A DNA stretch of 64,000 nt from Vigna angularis (lineage: Eukaryota; Streptophyta; Magnoliopsida; Fabales; Fabaceae): assembly GCF_016808095.1 (NCBI RefSeq), contig NC_068974.1, positions 4,774,001 to 4,838,000 on the forward strand, written 5' to 3'. Position 1 is the stretch's first letter. Each line of letters starts with the position of its first letter. The translations under genes and the position numbers were made by a program. The notes under the pieces were generated by a model. The model saw only the letters and a program-made list of their open reading frames with translations, made no database searches and was not told where the DNA came from. This document shows, piece after piece, positions 46,911 through 58,020 of this stretch.

Positions 46911-49390
46911 GGCTTAATACCTGTTTTTGTCCCTCTTTTTAAGGGAAATGTTCACTTTCGTCCTACCTTTTTCAAAAAGTTCAATGTGATCCCACGTTGT
47001 GAAAAAAGTGTCCAAGTTAATCCTTTTTTGTCACGGCGTTAAATATTTAACGATTCTGTTGCCAACTAGGACTGATGTGTGCAACGTGATTTTTTACTTG
47101 CGTAACGTGGCAGTGACAGTTTTCCATTAACTGAGAACGTGGCAGTGGGCAGTGAGATTAAGATTCTGAGTGTTAGGGTTTGATTTGGGTATTTCGAAAT
47201 CGCGATTTGGGGATAAGCATTTTGGAGTGCCTGCAAATCAAATTTGGGTGAACCAGAACAGAGAGGATGAGGATCTCCTGCAACGTCAAGCTTGAACAGA
47301 GAAAAGAGGGAGAACAAAGAGAACCCGAAAACATATATGGGGAAGAATAAAGTTGCTCCCCTAGCAATCCTTTTGTGCGAGCTCCAAGACTCCCAAGCCG
47401 TCTTAAGTTAGGGTTTCCGCGAAGAAGAGGAAGGCAAACAAAATTGGGAAAAAAATTCTTCAGATTAGGGTATTGAGAAACAATAAAAAAAACAAAAGGA
47501 CATGAGAAACAATTGTTGCAGAATTCCCATTGATATTAAATGTTGTTCCCCAGGTTTTGCTTTATTGGAGATATAAAATTCATCTATCAATAGACTAATG
47601 AAACTGCTTAACCTTTTAGAATGACATGCTCCAATCTTTGAACCAAAACAGTTAAGTCTTTTCCGTATATGCAGTAATAGAATCATGAAAAAAAGGATGT
47701 CTTAATATCTACAGAGCAACATGGCAGAAAAGAGGGGAGAGGAATGTACAAACCAGTGAAAGAGCAAGTGTTCCAGACGAAGGAGGTGGCATTCCATATA
47801 TGGTGTATCCCATCACATTCAGAGTCATTGCATCTGCTATTTCCACCTTGTAATTACGTAGATCTTCCATTGTTAAAATGCCACCAGCCTCTTTGATATC
47901 CTTCACTAACTTTTCAGCAATGGTACCATTGTAGAAAGCTTGTGGCCCTTGCTCTGCCACTACCTCTAAGGTGCGACCGAGTTCCTCATTTTTACACACA
48001 TCCCCTTCTTTCAGCAAAGTTCCTTCGGGTGCATATAGCTTTCTTAACCCAGGATCATCCAATATCTTTTTGGCATCTTTAGCTATGAAATCTCCAAGAG
48101 TAGGAGACACTTCAAAACCCTTTTTAGCAAGTTCTATAGCTGGTTGGAATAAGGTCTTCCATGGAAATCGTCCATGCTTTAACCAAGCTGCATGAAGGCC
48201 TGCCAATTTTCAATCTTTATAAATAAACAAAAGTTCTCTACAAACTAATTTATAGAATTTTTTTCTTTATAAAATATTTTGAAGAAGTTTATCTAAACAG
48301 GTTGAACATACTAAAAGGAAAATATTAATTTTGTCCTTTGATATGTCAAGCATGAGGTTCAACAGCTTTAATGGTTTAGCAGAAAGAGTTAACTTCAAAC
48401 CTGTGAAGCAGATGCAGGAGCAGTTTCTCTCATGTCGAAAGCTTGTGTTTGGGAGGTTGAAGAAGATCGAACAACCATGAAACCGCCACCCCCTATGCCA
48501 CTTGATGCTGAGAGAACAACACCAATGCATAGTGCAGCCGCAACTGCAGCATCCACAGCATGTCCACCCTGCTTAATCAATGAAACACCAATTGCAGAAC
48601 ATCGAGCATCATCAGTTGCAACAACTCCCACATCTGATTCTACAATATCTTCATCACTGGTTGTCAACCCTTCATTATATTTTCCTGTTAACGTTAATTA
48701 AAAATAATTTGGGGTTGTTAATTTCTGTTGTAAGTGATAAATTTTAATTATTTCTCTAATTCTAAGTGAGAAATTTAATTAAACCAATTGAATCCTAATT
48801 ACTCTAGTTAAACCCCAAATGCTGATTCATCTCAATACCCTAATCTGAAGAATTTTTTCCCCAATTTTGTTTGCCTTCCTCTTCTTCGCGGAAACCCCAA
48901 CTTAAGGCGGCTTGGGAGTCTTGGAGCTCGCACAAAAGGATTGCTAGGGGAGCAACTTTATTCTTCTCCATATATGTTTTCGGGCTCTCTTTGTTCTCCC
49001 TCTGTTCGAGCTTGACGTTGTAGGAGATCCTCATCCTCTCTGTTCTGGTTCACCCAAATTTGATTTGCAGGCACTCCAAAATGCTTATCCCCAAATCGCG
49101 ATTTCGAAATATCCAAATCAAACCCTAACACTCAGAATTTTAATCTCACTGCCCACTGCCACGATCTCAGTTAATGGAAAACTGTCACTGCCACGTTACG
49201 CAAGTAAAAAGCCACGTTGCACACATCAGTCCTAGCTGGCAGCAGGATCGTTAAATATTTAACGCCGTGACCAAAAAGGATTAACTTGGACACTTTTTTC
49301 ACAACGTGGGACCACATTGAACTTTTTGAAAAAGGTAGGACGAAAGTGAACATTTCCCTTAAAAAGAGGGACAAAAACAGGTATTAAGCC
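46911..49390. mobile_element. MULE carrying gamma-glutamyltransferase exons, 2480 bp
   Basis: Very long terminal inverted repeats (about 550 bp, 46911 to about 47470 and about 48835-49390), starting GGCTTAATACCTGTTTTTG. A perfect 9-bp TSD TTTATTAAA lies at 46902-46910 and 49391-49399. The arms differ at only scattered bases. The inner halves of the arms look like transcribed leader text (GC-rich, with short frames). The interior holds GGT exons on the minus strand. No MULE transposase. Confidence 0.92.
47754..48690 (-). pseudogene. Gamma-glutamyltransferase exons captured by the MULE
   Basis: Two minus-strand exons. Exon 1, about 48690-48401, reads DIVESDVGVVATDDARCSAI, GGHAVDAAVAAALCIGVV, GIGGGGFMVV and AFDMRETAP, ending at a CAG|GT donor. 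Exon 2, 48199-47754, reads LHAAWLKHGRFPWKTLFQPA, EELGRTLEVVAEQGPQAFYN and YTIYGMPPPSSGTLALSLV. These match the N-terminal (large-subunit) half of plant GGTs, which cleave glutathione and its conjugates. The exon that should lie between them (MYEND...GVPGE region) is missing, as is the whole small subunit with the catalytic Thr, so activity is not possible. Both exons are open with intact splice signals, so a spliced chimeric transcript is conceivable. Confidence 0.88.
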
Positions 49391-49399
49391 TTTATTAAA

Positions 49400-50190
49400 C
49401 CATTTTTTTAATTTATCATACATATTACAACCTACATATACTGATAAAAAAAATGTCGAATCTTTTTATTCATTCCTTCAAATCTCTTAATCCAAACAAT
49501 TCCACAATCCACTCTTATTCTTTCAAATTCATCAACTCTCTCCTTCTCAAATTCTCATACCAATCCAAACACTAACTACATGTCTAAACAATAAAATAAA
49601 AAATGGTATTTTATTTGTTGGACTAAAATGAAAAGTTTGTAATTTTTTTTATATTTTAAAAATGATCTATATGGTTGTTTTAGGTAGCTGGATATTAGAA
49701 GAATTTATGCAATTATTGAATTTTTTGCAACAGAAAATTGATTTTGTGTGTTAATTAATCTAGACGAGTGATTAAAAAGTGAGTAATGACTTTTTCCAAA
49801 TCTCGTTACATGAAACATTGTAAAATTTCGTATAGAAATAGAGCGATGATATTGTTCATACCATCCTTGCAGCCATGCAACACAAGACCGAAGATATACA
49901 ATAGATTAATAGACTGATATATTATGTTGCTATATAGTAAAACATTAATATAATTTAAGTTGCTAATTATGTCATACCTTGTTTGTCAAAATTGTTAGAT
50001 GATTTGGTTAACAACCCAAAATATATAGTAAAAACTATATAAATAGTAGTCAATATCATAATATGATAGAACAGTTAAAGACTTGCAGATAAGGAATTAA
50101 TCTTACAGTCATTCAAAATGGTTATAAAATTTAAAACTTTATCTACAATAAGTATTCCAAAAAAAGATAACAGGCAACTAAAAGATCAAA
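49400..50190. other. Spacer, no gene seen
   Basis: AT-rich. 49465-49570 (TTCCTTCAAATCTCTTAATC ...) resembles one arm of a foldback MITE, but no partner arm is present. Confidence 0.4.
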
Positions 50191-52340
50191 TCTAAACTAG
50201 GCAACAGCGTCATCGCCCTCCAATGCCTGCTCCAGAGGAACCTCATCCACCTCTGCTCACATCCAAATGGATGATCATTGCAAAAGGAAAACATCACATG
50301 TACCACATACAAATACAAGAGTAAGGGTGAGCTAGGTAAACAAAGATCATACAATTATAATAACATAAGACATGTAGAGTTCAATCAAGCACATCATACT
50401 GGTCAAACATCCTAACATCCTAACTTCTAAACTTGACTCGTCCAGACTTAGAATAATTGTCGAGCTATGGCGGGTTATGCACTCATGGTGGCCTCTACTG
50501 TTTTGCAAAGCCATTGCAAAAGGATTTCACCCTGCCACCCTCACGAGGTTAGTTTGTTCCGGGCCTTGAGGCATACTGGAAGCCCTCAAGACTAAGACCT
50601 CCTGCTACTCCTCACCACATGGTTCAATCCTCTCTACTTGAGAATGAAAGACCATTGGAGTTTCAGGAAAACCCCCAAGACTGAGCTCCCTGCAATTACT
50701 CTAAACAACCTGGAATCTCACCAAGAGATTCTATACTGATCTTACAATCATCCCCTTGAATCACATACTTTTACTTGTAATTTCAATCATAATCATACAT
50801 ATTTATATATTGCTATACACCGTAAACACACTTTACTAGATATATCAGCATTTAATAGAATTCCATCCCATAAAATAGCAAAAGAGAGAAATCTGCTTAC
50901 CATCATTCGCTCTGCGTACCCCATTCGCAAGGCAAGACCGGGAGTCACTCGCATAGCGATTTGTCTCGCTATGCGAATTAACTCGCAGAGGTACCAAACC
51001 TCAATCTCTCGCATAGCGAACCCAGGTTGTTATGCGAGAACCCCAAACAGAGACCAACCCTCCCAAACCACTCGTTATGTTGTCTTCTTCGCTATTCGAA
51101 TAAAATTGGAATTAACCCCAAACCACTAGCAGGCGCATAGCGTCTTGATTCGCCATGTGAATCACTCGACAGAGAGCAACCCACTCGAACCATTCGCACA
51201 ACGCCCAAGTTCGTTATTCGAATAAACAAACAGAGAGCAACATCTCACTTCATCCGCACAACGCACCAACTCGCTGTGCGAATACCCTTGGCAGAGAGCA
51301 CCCTATCATACAGACTCGCTATGCGAAACTACTCGCACAGCGAGTCTGCATAATCTGCATAACGAAATTCTGCAGATTTATGCAACTCAAGCACCAAATA
51401 CCTATTCTAACTATTTTCCTCAACTTCTAACACTCCTATATTGTATTATACACCTAATTAGACTCTTCTAAGTGATTCTAACATTCCTACCACCAATCTA
51501 AAAAGATTATGAATCACTTTCTACTCTAAAACACTCAATTTCACCACTTAAGGACCCAAATCAAAATATATCACTTTGCACATGTTTCTGACCATTTAGA
51601 AGACTCATACAAGTCACAAATGACTTACCTATAATGCCTAAATATATCAAAAGATCCACTGACCTCTAATTCCCAATTTCACCATCTCACTTCCTCTAAA
51701 ATGACCTAAAACCACCACCAATACACTGAAATTTATCTCTAATAGCTACTACAATAGAATAAAAGCTTCTAACTTACTCAATTACAGAGTTACATCACAT
51801 CTAAATCAACCCACAAACCACATTTCACAGTTTCATCATTTGACAATCAAATCATACATAATTTACTTACACAAAAACTACACTTAAGCTCAAACAGCAA
51901 GTATATGCAGAGATCAAATACACACACCTATCAAACCATCAATTCAATTGTAAATCTAACCCCCCTTACCTCAAAGATTCACAGCCCAGCTCATCGGATT
52001 ACCTCTATAGTACCTTGTACCGCAAGGAAACTCAACAGGACTCTACAAATCACCAATTGGTGACCAAGAATAACTCTTAGAGCTAAAATTTGACAGAGAA
52101 TGGACAGGAGAACACCCAAAACACATGCAATCAGTAGAGATTGTCTGGTCTAGGTTTGAAAACAGCAGAGAGAAATAGAAGAACAACTTACCCGCTGGAA
52201 TCGAGAAATTGATCGGTCAGTTACGAAGCCTTCAACGCCGTGGACGTCTGGGCACCTCCTGATCGTCAATCTGACAGCTCAGTGTGAAGGAATTCTAGAG
52301 AGAAGGCAGAAAACGAGTAGAGAACGGAGTTTTTAGAGAG
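50190..52340 (-). repeat. Unclassified dispersed-repeat-like block
   Basis: About 2.1 kb, less AT-rich than its flanks and without coding frames. It has an organised middle (50880-51370) full of CGCATAGCGA-type words and a C-rich 3' side ending near 52330. Texture resembles an LTR or a non-autonomous LTR element on the minus strand, but I found no TSD, primer site or second LTR. Confidence 0.35.
50905..51370. repeat. Cluster of degenerate TTCGCATAGCGA palindromes
   Basis: At least a dozen variants (TTCGCATAGCG, CTCGCTATGCGA, TTCGCACAACGC, TTCGTTATTCGA) alternate with CAGAGAGCAAC words, roughly every 40-70 bp. The CTCGCATAGCGA and TCGCTATGCGA forms are reverse complements, so neighbouring copies can pair. 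Confidence 0.7.
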
Positions 52341-53013
52341 ATGAAGTGATTTAGATAATGAACTGAGCTTTAGTAAGTTATATCTATATTATACGATTAT
52401 TTTTCTTAAAACTAAAAAGCTCGTCTCATTATTTTAATCCACTTATCTACTTTATTATTCTATTTTTCAGGTTCCTACATTCTATCTATTATTATAAATG
52501 ATTATTTATTTAAAAAAATATAAGTTTTTAACTGTTAATAAATGCAAAATTAATATGACCTGTTAGATAGATTGTTTTTCTATTAAAAAGATTTCTAATA
52601 TCATATGCAAACTTATGATATATAATAAAAATAAAATAAATTGTTGAATTAATATGTTATCTCCATATCCATAATGTCTCACAGTGTTGAAGGGTCATCA
52701 ACACCCACCAAAACGGATGTAAAATCTGTAGTGGATCCTATCACGAGCGCAACTAATATAATACTCACTACTAACATATCTCGATAAAAAAAATTATTCC
52801 CTACATTTTTCATTATTACACATATCTGATTTTATTGAAAATTCTTTAAAACACTGGATAATTTATATCCTATAGTTCTTTAATTTGTCATACTAAATAG
52901 GGAATATAATTATAATTTATATTACTTTTATTATATTATATGTTATTATCTTATCTTTTTGTACTATGTTTGTTTTTAATCTATTTCTTTTCTTACTGTT
53001 TTAACGTCATCAA
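52341..53013. other. Spacer, no gene seen
   Basis: AT-rich; provides the 5' flank of the tRNA gene. Confidence 0.45.
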
Positions 53014-53095
53014 GTGGACGTGCCGGAGTGGTTATCGGGTATGACTAGAAATCATGTGGGCTCTGCCCGCGCAGGTTCGAATCCTGCCGTTCACG
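53014..53095 (+). tRNA. tRNA-Ser (AGA anticodon)
   Basis: An 82-nt cloverleaf with a long variable arm, as in class II tRNAs. The acceptor stem GTGGACG pairs with CGTTCAC with G-T wobble, followed by discriminator G. The D-arm holds TGCCGGAGTGG, the A box. The anticodon loop CTAGAAA gives AGA. The variable arm is GTGGGCTCTGCCCGC, and the T-arm is GCAGG-TTCGAAT-CCTGC, with the B box. No intron and no encoded CCA, as expected for a nuclear gene. A CAA motif lies just upstream (53010-53013) and a T-run downstream (about 53103-53109) can end Pol III transcription. It reads UCU codons (and UCC via inosine). Confidence 0.95.
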
Positions 53096-54100
53096 GATTT
53101 TGGTTTTTTCTTCTAAATATAATTAATTCTGTTTTTTTCTATCTTCAGAAATTCTTCATTACTCTTTTGTATTTGTTTATTTTGCAATATTAGTTATAAA
53201 GTTTTATTTAAGGATGGGAAAAAATTTAATTCATAATGATATAATTACTTTAAGTTTCCTTTAATGGATTTGTATCAAATTCAATATATTTTCAAATTTT
53301 AAGTTTAATTTTTTTAATTGAATTTGAATTGGGTATAAACGGGTGAATTTTTTAGATTTTTAAAAATTCTAAATCAAGTTGAATATGAGTTAGTTCAAGT
53401 CATGAAATGGTAGGTCAAGTGAGGTAAGACAAAACTGAGTTATGAAATGATTGGACTAACTCATGCAAGTTCAATTGTACTGTAATGTTGTTTGATTTTT
53501 CTTCTCATTCTAAAAGAAGTTGGAAATTCATATGATTTTAACTTGATTTTCAGTTTTACTAACCTACTATTGATGTTGAGGTTAATGAGTAGAAAGTGAT
53601 AATCTATACACTAAAGTAGTAAAAGTGAAAAGAAATTCTATAATTATACCAATATCATGATTATAGTTTTGTTGTGCCCATTCTCTCCTTTGTTTATCTC
53701 TTTATTTTTCCATGAAACAAACACCATTTTCTTGAATACTATTGGTGATTTAGGTTATGGTATTAAATATTACATTCCATTTTTTTCTTATAAAGATGCC
53801 TCTCATTGACTTCTAACGTTTCTTTCAGAAGTCAAACTGGGTTTTATTTTTCAAGGTTAAGAAAAACAAGCACCAATAAATCGTATGAAACAATATTTAG
53901 ATGAAAAGTACTATAGAAACATATTCTTATACACACACTAAGATTAAAAGTACCCAATTTTGAGATTATCTGTTTTCATTTGAATAGTCTAAAAGAAACG
54001 ACCTTATAGTCAAAATTAAAAAGGTATGAAATCATTTATTGCACCGACACCTCTTACAATTCCCCATCATTAAATCTTCATCCAATATCTATATAGTCTT
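53096..54100. other. Spacer, no gene seen
   Basis: AT-rich with TCAAGT/GAACTT-like words at 53330-53480; no coding signal. Confidence 0.45.
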
Positions 54101-54105
54101 CATGA

Positions 54106-54326
54106 TAATAGAAAAACCATATCATTCTGGTTTAAATACCACGTAATCAATAACATAATGGTAGCATAGCAGAGGAATCTTTTCTGTTATTAGTGGACAT
54201 TCTAGAACAACAATGAGCTGTCAATAGCAAACTACTGGTTTAGTGTCTCATGCCATGAAAATGGTGCATACAGAGTTTTATGCAGATTACCTTTCTTCCT
54301 TTTTTTTACTGTCATGGTTTCTGTTA
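54106..54326 (+). repeat. LTR 1 of the tandem copia derivative
   Basis: 221 bp, TAATAGAAAAACCATATCAT ... GGTTTCTGTTA. Confidence 0.92.
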
Positions 54327-54376
54327 TGGTATCAGAGCCATCTAAAGGTTCAAGCTTTTTCTAGCTTACCTCTTTC

Positions 54377-55355
54377 ATGGCCGATTCAGGCTCTTCTGGA
54401 AATGAGGACGAAAATATTCTACCTCCTCCTCTCTTTGTTGATCCCAACCAAAATCCTTCCAGCCCCTTCTACATACACCCAAGTGAGAGCCCTTCATCTG
54501 TTGTGGTCTCCCCACCTCTTTCGGCCAACAACTTCCAGTCATGGTCTCGTTCCTTCCGAATGGCCCTCATCTCTAAAAACAAGATGGGTTTCCTCAATGG
54601 CAACATCCCCATCCCAGCACCCACTGATCCCTTACACCCCTCTTGGGAAAGATGTAACACTCTGTTAATGTCATGGATCCTCAATTCCCTTTCTCCTTCA
54701 ATAGCTCAAAGTGTTGTGTTTTTTTGAACGAGCTATTGATGTCTGGACTGATCTTCGCGAGCGTTTTTCTCAAGGAGATTTGCTTCGAGTCGCTGAGTTA
54801 CAGGAAGAAATTTATTTTCTCAAACAAGGTGCGCTTTCCGTCACCGACTTCTACACCCATCTAAAATCACTCTGGGAAGAGTTGGACAACTACCGAACTC
54901 TGACCCCTTGTTCTTGCTCTGCTCGCACCTACCATTCATAGGACTTCATTATCCGCTTTCTGAAAGGGCTCGACGATCGATTTGCCATGGTTCGCTCACA
55001 AATCTTATTACTTGACCATCTTCCCTCTGCTAATCGTGTTTTCTCCATGATCATCCAACATGAGCGCCAACAGCATCACCCGTCTTCTCCCATGGAAACC
55101 AATCCCGTATTCCATGAAAGAACGAAACATCTGGATATAGACTGTCACATTGTGCGTGAAAAATCCCAAGAAGGCTTGATGAAACTACTCCCTGTTCCTT
55201 CTGCCAACCAGCTCGCGGATATTTTCACAAAAGCCTTACCTCCACATTCCTTCAAGCTAAACTTATCCAAGCTGCAGTTGCACAACATTTTTGCACCTCC
55301 AGCTTGTGGGGGGCTAATAGAAAAACCATATCATTCTGGTTTAAATACCACGTAA
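54377..55355 (+). pseudogene. gag fused to pol C-terminus, internal copy 1
   Basis: ATG at 54377 opens a 116-residue gag N-terminus (LSANNFQSWSRSFRMALISK, MGFLNGNIPIPAPTD, MSWILNSLSPSIAQSV). It hits a stop at about 54725 after a T-run frameshift. The next frame continues the UBN2-type gag (AIDVWTDLRERFSQGDLLRV, LKSLWEELDNYRTL), then a stop at 54940. The third patch (54987-55355) passes directly from gag into the extreme C-terminus of copia pol (HERTKHLDIDCHIVREK, PSANQLADIFTKALPPHSFK). Everything between (protease, integrase, RT) is deleted. Confidence 0.85.
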
Positions 55356-55535
55356 TCAATAACAGAATGGTAGCATAGCAGAGGAATCTTTTCTGTTATT
55401 AGTGGACATTCTAGAACAACAATGAGTTGTCAATAGCAAACTACTGGTTTAGTGCCTCATGCCATGAAAATGGTGCATACAGAGTTTTATGCAGATTACC
55501 TTTCTTCCTTTTTTTTACTGTCATGGTTTCTGTTA
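55315..55535 (+). repeat. LTR 2 (shared) of the tandem copia derivative
   Basis: 221 bp, the middle LTR, followed by a second primer site. It differs from LTR 1 at only a few bases. Confidence 0.92.
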
Positions 55536-55585
55536 TGGTATCAGAGCCATCTAAAGGTTCAAGCTTTTTCTAGCTTACCTCTTTC

Positions 55586-56564
55586 ATGGCCGATTCAGGC
55601 TCTTCTGGAAATGAGGACGAAAATATTCTACCTCCTCCTCTCTTTGTTGATCCCAACCAAAATCCTTCCATCCCCTTCTACATACACCCAAGTGAGAGCC
55701 CTTCATCTGTTGTGGTCTCCCCACCTCTTTCGGCCAACAACTTCCAGTCATGGTCTCGTTCCTTCCGAATGGCCCTCATCTCTAAAAACAAGATGGGTTT
55801 CCTCAATGGCAACATCCTCATCCCAGCACCCACTGATCCCTTACACCCCTCTTGGGAAAGATGTAACACTCTGTTAATGTCATGGATCCTCAATTCCCTT
55901 TCTCCTTCAATAGCTCAAAGTGTTGTGTTTTTTTGAACGAGCTATTGATGTCTGGACTGATCTTCGCGAGCATTTTTCTCAAGGAGATTTGCTTCGAGTC
56001 GCTGAGTTACAGGAAGAAATTTATTTTCTCAAACAAGGTGCGCTTTCCGTCACTGACTTCTACACCCATCTAAAATCACTCTGGGAAGAGTTGGACAACT
56101 ACCGAACTCTGACCCCTTGTTCTTGCTCTGCTCGCACCTACCATTCATAGGACTTCATTATCCGCTTTCTGAAAGGGCTCGACGATCGATTTGCCATGGT
56201 TCGCTCACAAATCTTATTACTTGACCCTCTTCCCTCTGCTAATCGTGTTTTCTCCATGATCATCCAACATGAGCGCCAACAGCATCACCCGTCTTCTCCC
56301 ATGGAAACCAATCCCGTATTCCATGAAAGAACGAAACATCTGGATATAGACTGTCACATTGTGCGTGAAAAATCCCAAGAAGGCTTGATGAAACTACTCC
56401 CTGTTCCTTCTGCCAACCAGCTCGCGGATATTTTCACAAAAGCCTTACCTCCACATTCCTTCAAGCTAAACTTATCCAAGCTGCAGTTGCACAACATTTT
56501 TGCACCTCCAGCTTGTGGGGGGCTAATAGAAAAACCATATCATTCTGGTTTAAATACCACGTAA
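55586..56564 (+). pseudogene. gag fused to pol C-terminus, internal copy 2
   Basis: Same architecture and same frameshift and stop positions as copy 1, shifted by exactly 1209 bp. Differences are a handful of substitutions (for example SSPF to SIPF, NIPIP to NILIP, DHLP to DPLP). Shared lesions show that the internal region was already broken before the duplication. Confidence 0.85.
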
Positions 56565-56742
56565 TCAATAACAGAATGGTAGCATAGCAGAGGAATCTTT
56601 TCTGTTATTAGTGGACATTCTAGAACAACAATGAGCTGTCAATAGCAAACTACTGGTTTAGTGCCTCATGCCATGAAAATGGTGCACAGAGTTTTATGCA
56701 GATTACCTTTCTTCCTTTTTTTTACTGTCATGGTTTCTGTTA
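56524..56742 (+). repeat. LTR 3 of the tandem copia derivative
   Basis: 219 bp; it lacks 2 bp (GTGCACAGAG for GTGCATACAGAG). Ends CTGTTA and abuts the CATGA duplication. Confidence 0.92.
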
Positions 56743-56747
56743 CATGA

Positions 56748-58011
56748 AATTATTTAGTGTAAATATTAGTTAAATTAGACAAGTTAATTTCTCTTATTCT
56801 ACTATTAACTCACTAAACCCAAATAGTTAATAATAGATAATTTATATATAGAAAAATAAAACATATAATTATAATTCAAATAATTTTCCTTACTCTCTTA
56901 TTTTTTCCTACCAACCAAATCAACTTATAATAATTATATAGTTATTATAAGTGAAATAATTTTCTGTATTAATTTTCTTCATCCATCTTTTCTCCACGTT
57001 ACTCTCGAACCACCTAGCTAGGGCTCCACTTTCTCTCTCATCGTAAAACCACCAATGTTGACACTTCGCCGGCGCTGTCCATTTCTTCTTCTCCCAAGGA
57101 TTCCTTCGTATTTTGGGGGTCCCTGTTCTGATAATGGAGTGTAGAATTAATTATAGTAGTAAATTCTATTTCTATTAGTTTAATCAAAAATAAAATAAAT
57201 ATGATATTAACTAAATTATATTAATTCAATTTAATAAGAAAAGATAAATATTACATGAAGTGTTAGTAGGTCATAGATCAGGTAAAATCGTACATGTTGA
57301 AAAGTAATGTTTATGTATATATATTTTTATTTTTACCAATTTTTTTTTAAATATTTCATCCGTGACCAAACAGCACAGTGTTAAAGATTTAACCTTATAA
57401 TTCAGATATAAAAATCATATTTAATTTTTTTTAATATGATGTATTGGATTAAAAAACACCCGTTGTTGCATTCAAATGATAATATCAATAACTTACTCTC
57501 TTTTTTTCTGTCAAATTATAATTATTATCAATTTGATTAATGTCTTAACTTTCGCGTAATACGGAAAGCACTAAAGAGCAACAAAAGACCAAGACCAAGA
57601 CCAGGTCACAAGACAAGACTCCAACTACAAATAGAAGAACCTTGTTCTTAGTGATTGGACAACGTTAATAATGTAAATGCTTTAAATTTTAATTATATTA
57701 CATTTTATTGAAAAATATATATGACTAACTATTTTCTTTATTTTTCTAGTGTCGCATTAAGGACCAACTATTTACTACTCTTTTTTGGATAATCGTTGCA
57801 AAAGATAATGTTTTCAACGAGAGGTTTTCACAAAACCTAAAACGATACATAGTTAAGACAAATGTTATTTCATTCTCCAAAGAAATTATTAAATGAATCT
57901 GAAGTTAAGAGTAGGGTATGTTGTTTTAAGCAAGGTGATTTGTATTTTCGGTATTTAAACTTTTGATATATATTGCAATTCTTTTATCTTTTTTTTCTTC
58001 TTTTTATGGCA
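56748..58011. other. Spacer, no gene assigned
   Basis: AT-rich. A GC-richer patch at 56985-57135 (ACGTTACTCTCGAACCACCT ... TTCGCCGGCGCTGTCC) may be a gene fragment but has no recognisable frame. Confidence 0.4.
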
Positions 58012-58020
58012 TTTAAATAT

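Larger units (their letters stand above)
54106..56742 (+). mobile_element. Tandem copia derivative: LTR-int-LTR-int-LTR
   Basis: Three LTRs (54106-54326, 55315-55535, 56524-56742) enclose two nearly identical internal regions, with an exact 1209-bp period. The whole array is flanked by a single 5-bp TSD, CATGA (54101-54105 and 56743-56747). LTRs are 221 bp (the third lacks 2 bp) and begin TAATAG and end CTGTTA, so the termini are TA...TA, not TG...CA. A tRNA-Met type primer site TGGTATCAGAGCC follows LTR 1 and 2. A GTGGGGGG purine tract precedes LTR 2 and 3. The third LTR is not followed by a primer site but by the TSD. Internals carry gag fused to the pol C-terminus, lacking protease, integrase and most of RT/RNase H. 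Confidence 0.93.

Noticed and set aside
49465..49570. Possible MITE arm
   Set aside because: No matching inverted partner or TSD found.
54469..56073. Minus-strand and alternative-frame ORFs duplicated in both halves
   Set aside because: Shadows of the copia gag frames; they repeat only because the whole 1209-bp unit repeats.
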